This document shows positions 16,780-21,550 of a stretch of 21,550 bases of DNA, in pieces. Source of the stretch: JALGWN01 sp964598025 (GTDB taxonomy: Bacteria > Arandabacterota > Arandabacteria > Arandabacterales > Arandabacteraceae); the NCBI GenBank assembly GCA_964598025.1, contig CAZRAU010000051.1:1-21550 (forward strand), in the 5' to 3' direction. The notes beneath the pieces are model-generated. The model was given only the letters and a program-made list of their open reading frames with translations. It did no database searches and was not told the DNA's origin. The position numbers were made by a program, and so were the translations under genes. The stretch's first letter is position 1; each line of letters opens with the position of its first letter.

Positions 16780-19700
16780 ATGGAAAGGGAAAAGGAAAAG
16801 ATCAATCTCGTAATCAATGACAGGCCCGTCGAGGTCCAGAAGGGCACCACGCTTCTCGAAGCGTGCAGGAAGCTTGATATAAACATCCCCACCCTTTGCT
16901 ATCACAAAGCCCTGACTCCATACGGGGCGTGCCGGCTGTGCCTGGTCGAAGTCGAGCATGGAGGGCGCACATCGATCCAGACCTCCTGCAACTACCCCGC
17001 CCGGGAAGGACTCGTGGTCAGAACCTCTACGGAGCGGGTCCTGAAGACCCGCAGGCTGATGGCCGAGTTGCTGCTTGCAAGATGCCCCGACTCTGAGACT
17101 GTCAAGCGGATCGCGGAGGAGATCGGCGTCACCGGACAGAGGATGGAACCCAAGAACGAGGATTGCATCCTCTGCGGGCTGTGTGTGCGCATGTGCAAGG
17201 AACGGATGGGCAGGGGAGTCCTGGGCTTCTCGAACAGGGGAAGCAAACGAGTTGTAACCCCGGCCTTCGATGAACACTCGGAGGAGTGCCGGACCTGCGG
17301 GGCCTGCCTCTATATCTGTCCTACCAGAACCGGGGTGAAGCTCGACAAGATAACCGGCAACAGACCCCAAACCATGCGATCGGAATTCGATGCGGGCCTG
17401 ATCGCGAGAGCGGCGGCCTATATCCCATATGCCCAGGCCGTGCCCAGTTATGCCAACATCGATCCGGAGCGCTGTGTCCACCTCAATACAGGCGAGTGTC
17501 AGATATGCAAAGAGTTCTGTGAGGCCGACGCCATCGACTTCGATCAGAAGGAGAAGTTGCTCGATGTCGACGTGGGTTCTATAATCATTGCCTCCGGTGC
17601 CGACAAGTTCGATCCTGTGCCGCTCCATGAATACGGATACGGAAGATACGCCAATGTGCTGACCAGCATAGAATTCGAGCGGATACTTGCTGCATCCGGT
17701 CCGTTCGAAGGGCATCTCCAGAGGCCCTCGGATGGTAAGGTGCCGACCAAGATAGCGTGGCTGCAATGCGTCGGCTCGAGGACGGAGGACTGTCACATGC
17801 CGTACTGCTCTTCGGTGTGCTGCATGTATGCGATAAAGGAAGCGATAATCGCGAAGGAGCATGTCGATACGGTGGAACCCGCGATCTTCTTCATGGATCT
17901 CAGGGCATACGGCAAGGACTTCGACCGGTTCTATGACAGGGCGAAGGAGACCGGTGTGAGGTTCATAAGGGCCAGGGTCGGAAAGGTCGGGGAGATAGAG
18001 GCATCCGGAAACCTCGAAGTCCTTTATGTCACCGAAGACGGCGACAACATGGCCGAGGAATTCGATCTTGTAGTACTCTCTGTGGGGCTCACGCCGCGGG
18101 GCGACGCCAAAGACCTTTCGGATAAGCTCGGAATCCGGCTGAACCGGTACGGGTTCATAGAACACTCAGCGACTTCACCGGTGGAAACCACTCGCCCTGG
18201 AGTGTTCGTCTGCGGACCGGCCGTGATGCCCAAGGACATACCGGAGACAGTCATACAGGCCTCGGGAGCGGTGGCCGGCGCCGGGGAGATCCTATCCGAG
18301 GTTCGTGGAACCGAGATAAAGCAGAAGGCGTATCCACCCGAGAAGGACGTCAGCGGGCAGGTGCCGCGTATTGGGGTTTTCGTCTGCCACTGCGGTATCA
18401 ACATAGGGAGTATCGTCGATGTGCCCGCCGTGATGGAGTATGCCAGGGGCCTGCCGGGCGTCGTTTATGCGGAGCAGAACCTCTTCACCTGTTCACAGGA
18501 TACTCAGGAGAAGATGAAGAAGGTCATAGAGGAGCAGAAGCTCAACCGCGTGGTGGTCTCCTCATGTTCCCCAAGCACCCACGAACCGCTCTTTCAGGAA
18601 ACACTAAAGGAAGCCGGCCTTAACCCGTATCTTTTCGACATGGCCAACATAAGGAACCACTGCAGTTGGGTACACCGGGACGATCATGCCAAAGCCACGG
18701 AGAAAGCCAAGATTCTGACGCGCATAGCCGTGGGCAAGGCCCGCCTGTTGGAGCCGCTCCATTCGGTGGCGCTCAAGGTCACCCAGAAAGGCCTGGTCGT
18801 CGGGGGCGGCCTGGCGGGTATGACGGCCGCGCTGTCAATGGCGGATCAGGGTTATGAGGTCGCGCTGGTGGAGCGTAAGGATCGGCTCGGAGGCAACCTC
18901 GCGCGGCTGAAGACTATGCCGGACGGCAGGAGGGTAGATGAGTTTCTTAAGGAACTCTCCGACAGGGTCGAGAAGCATCCACGGATCAAGGTTTTCAAGA
19001 ACGCGGAAGTCGCGGCCGTCGATGGTTACATAGGCAACTATGTCACGTCCATCCGACTTGAGGAGACCGGCGAGGCCGAGGATTTCGAGCACGGCGTGAT
19101 ACTGATAATGACCGGTGCAAATGAATCCAGGCCCAAAGAGTATCTGTACGGCCGCGGAGCCCCCGGCGTCATGACGCAGCTCGAGCTTGAAGACGACCTG
19201 GAAAAGGAAGAGAAAGCCTATAAGAAGATCAAAGACGTCGTGATGATTCAGTGCGTCGGTTCGAGGGATGATGAGCACAAGTATTGCTCCAGGGTGTGCT
19301 GTACCCAGGCGATAAAGAACGCCATAAGGCTCAAGGAGATCAATCCGAAGACGAATGTCTATGTCCTTTACCGCGACATACGCACCTATGGCTTTTATGA
19401 GCAATACTACCAGAAGGCAAGGGCTCTTGGAGTCGTCTTCATCAGGTACGACGAGGACAGGAAGCCCGTGGTCGAACAGGCGGGGCAGGAGGCCGGCGGC
19501 CAGATTACCGTGAGGGTCAGGGATCATGTGCTCGGAACCGAGCTGGAGATCAAGCCCGCCAGGGTCGTCCTGGCACCGGCGATGGTGCCGCAGGAGGATG
19601 CTTCCGTCCTGTCACAGATGCTCAAGATTCCGCTCAATGAGGACAACTTTTTCATGGAAGCGCACGTGAAGCTTCGGCCCGTGGATTTTTCCGCCGAGGG

Positions 19701-20061
19701 CATATTCCTTGCGGGGCTCGCTCATTCTCCCAAGATGGTCGACGAGACGATATCGCAAGCCAAGGCCGCCGCCGAGCGGGCATGTACCATAATCAGTTCC
19801 GACGAGTATCTCTCGGTGGCGAATGTCGCCACCGTGGATGGCGACATCTGCGCCGGGTGCGGCATGTGTGTTGCCGCCTGCCCCTACGGAGCCCCGGCTC
19901 TCGTGTGGCGGGGCGGCAGGCAGATCAGCGTAGTAAACACCGCGCTCTGCAAGGGGTGCGGGAGTTGTTCCGCGGTGTGCCCGTCGGGAGCCAGCCAACA
20001 GCTGGGTTTCAAGGACGAGCAGACCTTCGAGATGTTGGGGCAGGCCCTCGGATTACCGTAA
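16780..20061 (+). CDS. Fusion: NuoG-like N-terminus + remainder of HdrA module A + complete HdrA module B
   Basis: The protein has 1093 residues. Residues 1-80 form a NuoG-type [2Fe-2S] domain (C40, C51, C54, C70). Two [4Fe-4S] motifs follow (C129/C132/C135/C139 and C170/C173/C176/C180). The His-containing cluster motif usual in NuoG is not seen. At S201-F203 the sequence changes to HdrA module A, beginning SEFDAGL and containing the second ferredoxin cluster from C232, LQCVGSR and YCSSVCC. Module B starts near 530 (GVFVCHCGIN), has the FAD loop VVGGGLAGM near 670 and ends with C1024/C1027/C1030/C1034 and C1057/C1060/C1063/C1067. ATG 16780 follows nuoF by two bases with GGTGGAG at 16768-16774; an upstream reading frame inside nuoF is not a plausible start. 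The FAD loop of module A is missing here and sits on the gene at 13998. Confidence 0.93.
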   Translation: MEREKEKINLVINDRPVEVQKGTTLLEACRKLDINIPTLCYHKALTPYGACRLCLVEVEHGGRTSIQTSCNYPAREGLVVRTSTERVLKTRRLMAELLLARCPDSETVKRIAEEIGVTGQRMEPKNEDCILCGLCVRMCKERMGRGVLGFSNRGSKRVVTPAFDEHSEECRTCGACLYICPTRTGVKLDKITGNRPQTMRSEFDAGLIARAAAYIPYAQAVPSYANIDPERCVHLNTGECQICKEFCEADAIDFDQKEKLLDVDVGSIIIASGADKFDPVPLHEYGYGRYANVLTSIEFERILAASGPFEGHLQRPSDGKVPTKIAWLQCVGSRTEDCHMPYCSSVCCMYAIKEAIIAKEHVDTVEPAIFFMDLRAYGKDFDRFYDRAKETGVRFIRARVGKVGEIEASGNLEVLYVTEDGDNMAEEFDLVVLSVGLTPRGDAKDLSDKLGIRLNRYGFIEHSATSPVETTRPGVFVCGPAVMPKDIPETVIQASGAVAGAGEILSEVRGTEIKQKAYPPEKDVSGQVPRIGVFVCHCGINIGSIVDVPAVMEYARGLPGVVYAEQNLFTCSQDTQEKMKKVIEEQKLNRVVVSSCSPSTHEPLFQETLKEAGLNPYLFDMANIRNHCSWVHRDDHAKATEKAKILTRIAVGKARLLEPLHSVALKVTQKGLVVGGGLAGMTAALSMADQGYEVALVERKDRLGGNLARLKTMPDGRRVDEFLKELSDRVEKHPRIKVFKNAEVAAVDGYIGNYVTSIRLEETGEAEDFEHGVILIMTGANESRPKEYLYGRGAPGVMTQLELEDDLEKEEKAYKKIKDVVMIQCVGSRDDEHKYCSRVCCTQAIKNAIRLKEINPKTNVYVLYRDIRTYGFYEQYYQKARALGVVFIRYDEDRKPVVEQAGQEAGGQITVRVRDHVLGTELEIKPARVVLAPAMVPQEDASVLSQMLKIPLNEDNFFMEAHVKLRPVDFSAEGIFLAGLAHSPKMVDETISQAKAAAERACTIISSDEYLSVANVATVDGDICAGCGMCVAACPYGAPALVWRGGRQISVVNTALCKGCGSCSAVCPSGASQQLGFKDEQTFEMLGQALGLP

Positions 20062-20078
20062 TCACCAGGCTGTCTAGC

Positions 20079-20136
20079 AGGGGTCAAGTCTGCGCTTGAC
20101 GTATCCCGGGGTACGTCAAACGCAGACTTGACCCCT
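20079..20136. repeat. Long palindrome between convergent genes; REP-like element and probable bidirectional terminator
   Basis: The left arm 20079-20103 and right arm 20112-20136 are 25 bases each and complementary except for one position (left C20094 against right A20121-side neighbour, giving one mispair). They flank an eight-base TCCCGGGG centre that can itself pair. The outer part, AGGGGTCAAGTCTGCG, resembles intergenic palindromes that I associate with REP-type elements mobilised by Y1 (RAYT) transposases; that link is from memory and untested. The last two bases fall inside the stop codon of the minus-strand gene. It separates the HdrA operon from the convergent DsrE-type gene and would form a very stable stem in either transcript. 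Confidence 0.85.
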
Positions 20137-20677
20137 AAAGAAACCAGCAGTGCTGCGCCTTGTTGAACATATTTACGAATGCACCCACGCCCACGAAGCC
20201 CATGCCGGGATAGTCGATCAGCTCCTCTTGCTTGATCCCCATGAGATCCATGGACATCGTGCAGACATGAATCCGGATGCCGAATTCGGCCGCGTGCGCC
20301 ATCAGCTCTTCCAGAGATTGCGCGCCGTGCTTCTTGATCACGCCTTTGATCATGCGGGGGCCCACACCCATCATCTGCATCTTGGAAAGCGGAAGGCGGC
20401 CCGCGCCCTTGGGTAGCATCATTCCGAACATGCGCCCGAGCACGTCCTTCTTCGCGGATTTCTTAGGATCACGCAGAGCGGCGGTGGCCCAGAAGGTGAA
20501 GAACATGTCCACTTGCATACCTGAGGCCGCCGCGCCCAGTGCGACAATGAAGGCGGCCATCGTGTAGTCCAGACTGCCGCTGATGACCCCCAGAACCAAC
20601 CGATCCTCCGGCGCCTTAGCCTCGAGGGCTTCGACCCGTTTCAGCAGGTCCTGCAGGACCTTCTCATTCACATCCAT
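20135..20677 (-). CDS. DsrE2-like (DsrE/DsrF/DrsH family) protein
   Basis: The 180-residue protein begins with a short predicted coiled coil (about 3-25: VLQDLLKRVEALEAK). A DsrE-type fold follows: LVLGVISGSLDYTMAAFIVA, VDMFFTFWATAALR, and MFGMMLPKGAGRLPLSKMQM. Near the C-terminus, HVCTMSMDLMGI carries the conserved cysteine C139 and leads into EELIDYPGMGFVGV. DsrE2-type proteins are linked to sulfur transfer and sit beside TusA or Hdr-like genes in many genomes, but their exact reaction is often unknown. The start CAT at 20675-20677 is preceded, on the minus strand, by the strong site GGGAGGGGGAGA. It is transcribed towards the HdrA operon and ends inside the palindrome. A link to the operon through sulfur or thiol chemistry is only a guess. 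Confidence 0.88.
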   Translation of the reverse strand: MDVNEKVLQDLLKRVEALEAKAPEDRLVLGVISGSLDYTMAAFIVALGAAASGMQVDMFFTFWATAALRDPKKSAKKDVLGRMFGMMLPKGAGRLPLSKMQMMGVGPRMIKGVIKKHGAQSLEELMAHAAEFGIRIHVCTMSMDLMGIKQEELIDYPGMGFVGVGAFVNMFNKAQHCWFL

Positions 20678-20751
20678 GATTGTCTCCCCCTCCCGGCGAG
20701 GGAACCGGGTCCCCTCGCTTGGCTACCGGTCTGTAAAGGCCTCCACGGCCG

Positions 20752-20819
20752 GGTGCGGTTCCGCACCAAGAACTCCATATTGGACGCGGCAAACCGCCGC
20801 GGGGTTGCGGTTCCGCACC
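20752..20819. repeat. Pair of direct palindromic repeats (possible operators)
   Basis: TGCGGTTCCGCACC occurs exactly at 20754-20767 and at 20806-20819. The first copy extends to a GGTGCGG-TT-CCGCACC inverted repeat (20752-20767). The 52-base spacing is close to five helical turns, so a protein could bind both on one DNA face. Two CCGCGG palindromes flank the second copy (20797-20802 and 20818-20823). The repeats lie upstream of the minus-strand gene and before the plus-strand promoter, so they could regulate either. They might also simply be RNA hairpins in the leader of the DsrE2-like gene. Confidence 0.5.
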
Positions 20820-20836
20820 GCGGATCTGATGATACC

Positions 20837-20866
20837 TTGACTCGCGTGATCTGTGTGAACTATAAT
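20837..20866 (+). promoter_or_regulatory. Sigma70-type promoter for the downstream lipoprotein gene
   Basis: TTGACT at 20837-20842 (one mismatch to TTGACA) and a perfect TATAAT at 20861-20866 are separated by 18 bases. Transcription would start near 20873, leaving a leader of about 125 bases before ATG 20999. It is the best promoter visible in the window; none of comparable quality was seen inside the operon. Confidence 0.7.
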
Positions 20867-20998
20867 GGCGGCCGGTCGGAGATCGCGCGAGACGGCGGTC
20901 CTTGCACTGTCTGCGGCAAGCAGGTAGCAAGGTTCTTTATTTCCTTTGATACACCCACAAGCGAGTTGCGGGGAACATTCTCCGGAAGGGGGTCCGGT

Positions 20999-21550
20999 AT
21001 GTTTCGATCGGGAAGTATGTGGGTGACAATAGGTCTTATCACCGTACTTCTCACGCTCTCATGCGGCGGTGGCATGAAGGGTCTCAAGGGCGGGGACAGA
21101 GCTTTCCTGGAGCCTGACTTCTGGACGCGGGCTGAGGCCATGTTCGGCGACGAAGGTGGCGGTTACTGGACAAGGCACAAGGATACCGAGGTTCGTTACG
21201 AGGGAGGCAACTGGTTTGTCAAGGAGAGGTACCACTATCAGATCGTGGTTCTGGATGCGGATAAGCTGGAGGAGTATGCCGATATCTCCATTCCCTTCGG
21301 ACCCAGCTCGCGGCTTCTGAGCGTCAGAGCGCGGACCATCACATCTACAGGTGAGGTGATCCCCGTGGCATCGGGTAGCATGCATGAGAAATCCAGGATG
21401 CCGGGGTTCATGCTCTATTCGGATCGCAAGGCGAAGGTCTTTCCGATGCCTGGTTTCGTCGACCGGTGCATTCTGGATGTGGCCTTCGAACGGGAAGACG
21501 AGGCCCTCTACTTTGCGGACAAGTTCGAATTCGGCACACGTCTGCCTGTC
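20999..21550 (+). CDS. Putative lipoprotein with DUF3857-type domain (partial, 3' end missing)
   Basis: The frame is open from ATG 20999 to the right edge (184 codons). GGAAGGGGG at 20984-20992 gives a good ribosome site. The N-terminus has a basic residue, a hydrophobic stretch (about 8-20) and LTLSC at 18-22. This suggests signal peptidase II cleavage before C22, although Thr at position -3 is not ideal. The mature part has WFVKERYHYQIVVLD, a VRARTITSTGEVIPV segment and LYSDRKAKVFPMPG. These match, from memory, the DUF3857 domain that usually precedes a transglutaminase-like domain, which would lie beyond the edge. The function is unknown; the protein is probably anchored to the outer side of a membrane. 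It has its own promoter and shows no redox motifs, so it is unrelated to the operon. Confidence 0.78.
   Translation, partial: MFRSGSMWVTIGLITVLLTLSCGGGMKGLKGGDRAFLEPDFWTRAEAMFGDEGGGYWTRHKDTEVRYEGGNWFVKERYHYQIVVLDADKLEEYADISIPFGPSSRLLSVRARTITSTGEVIPVASGSMHEKSRMPGFMLYSDRKAKVFPMPGFVDRCILDVAFEREDEALYFADKFEFGTRLPV

Larger units (their letters stand above)
20678..20998. promoter_or_regulatory. 321-bp divergent intergenic region
   Basis: No coding sequence is supported here. The left part, which is the leader of the DsrE2-like gene, is GC-rich and full of palindromes: an imperfect inverted repeat at 20698-20716 (GAGGGAACC/GGTCCCCTC) and the repeated GGTGCGGTTCCGCACC-type element. The right part holds a sigma70-type promoter for the plus-strand lipoprotein gene and its roughly 125-base leader. 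The promoter of the minus-strand gene was not identified with confidence. Confidence 0.6.

Noticed and set aside
16582..18165. Open frame of 527 codons on the minus strand
   Set aside because: It lies opposite the nuoF end and the NuoG/HdrA fusion, whose plus-strand frames carry many family motifs. The minus-strand translation shows no recognisable domain and is a codon-bias shadow. The same holds for the minus-strand frame at 7659-8678.
7743..18840. Near-identical DNA stretches in the HdrA genes (for example around the FAD loops at about 7755 and 18797)
   Set aside because: They are short and encode the conserved GGGLAGMTAAL motif. This is protein-level conservation between paralogues, not a mobile or recombination repeat.
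20829..20859. Minus-strand promoter candidate TTCACA / TATCAT overlapping the plus-strand promoter
   Set aside because: The spacing is 19 bases and both boxes have mismatches; it is not convincing without transcript data.
20865..20927. Short leader reading frame (20 codons) just after the TATAAT box
   Set aside because: Its ATG overlaps the -10 box, upstream of the expected transcription start, and has no ribosome site.
1..21550. tRNA, rRNA, CRISPR array, transposase or integrase genes
   Set aside because: None was recognised. Intergenic space is under 100 bases except for 20678-20998, and no periodic repeats or transposase motifs were seen on either strand.

Overview
The window holds one long, densely packed plus-strand gene cluster for soluble iron-sulfur/flavin electron transfer (about position 1 to 20061). 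It is followed by a convergent minus-strand DsrE-type gene and by the start of a plus-strand lipoprotein gene that runs off the right edge. The sequence suggests a strictly anaerobic bacterium. Shine-Dalgarno sites precede most genes, there is a near-consensus sigma70-type promoter and a lipoprotein signal, and nearly every protein is a redox carrier. The gene mix (HdrA, MvhD, FrhB/FdhB, FlxA-like, NuoEFG-like) is typical of Desulfobacterota-like sulfate reducers and syntrophs, but other anaerobic phyla cannot be excluded from sequence alone.

Layout. Block 1 (1-5470): the tail of an MvhD, two HdrA-type proteins that together equal one tandem HdrA, and two paralogous FdhB/FrhB-like dicluster proteins. 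Block 2 (5515-12778): MvhD, a 1020-residue tandem HdrA, a second MvhD, a FlxB-like and an AsrA/FlxC-like dicluster protein, a FlxA/AsrB-like FAD/NAD(P)H protein, and HdrC. This resembles the FlxABCD-HdrABC NADH dehydrogenase/heterodisulfide reductase type, but no HdrB is present. Block 3 (12836-20061): an FrhB-type protein, an HdrA-fragment/NuoE fusion, NuoF, and a NuoG-like/HdrA-HdrA fusion.

The most striking point is in block 3. The first HdrA module is cut between its two ferredoxin clusters. Its first 125 residues are fused to NuoE, and the complementary remainder (about 891 residues, against 895 for the matching part of the intact tandem HdrA) is fused behind a NuoG N-terminal region, with nuoF between them. 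Removing the nuoE-nuoF-nuoG material on paper restores an uninterrupted tandem HdrA. The window therefore carries three copies of the same HdrA-HdrA unit in three topologies: split between modules, fully fused, and split inside module A by a NADH-dehydrogenase block.

Working together, these proteins look like the parts of one or several large cytoplasmic electron-bifurcating or confurcating complexes. Possible entry or exit points are NADH (NuoF), NAD(P)H (FlxA-like), an F420-like or other flavin partner (FrhB) and ferredoxin (HdrA flavins), with MvhD and HdrC as connectors; I count about 35 iron-sulfur motifs. No hydrogenase, formate dehydrogenase, HdrB or other terminal catalytic subunit lies in the window. 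The end substrate is therefore unknown; a class II benzoyl-CoA reductase (Bam)-type or other acyl-CoA-linked role is one possibility only.

The right end (20062-21550) contains a 25-bp-arm palindrome between convergent genes, a DsrE2-like gene on the minus strand, a GC-rich regulatory stretch with repeated palindromes, a TTGACT/TATAAT promoter, and a DUF3857-type lipoprotein. No tRNA, rRNA, CRISPR array or insertion sequence was seen.
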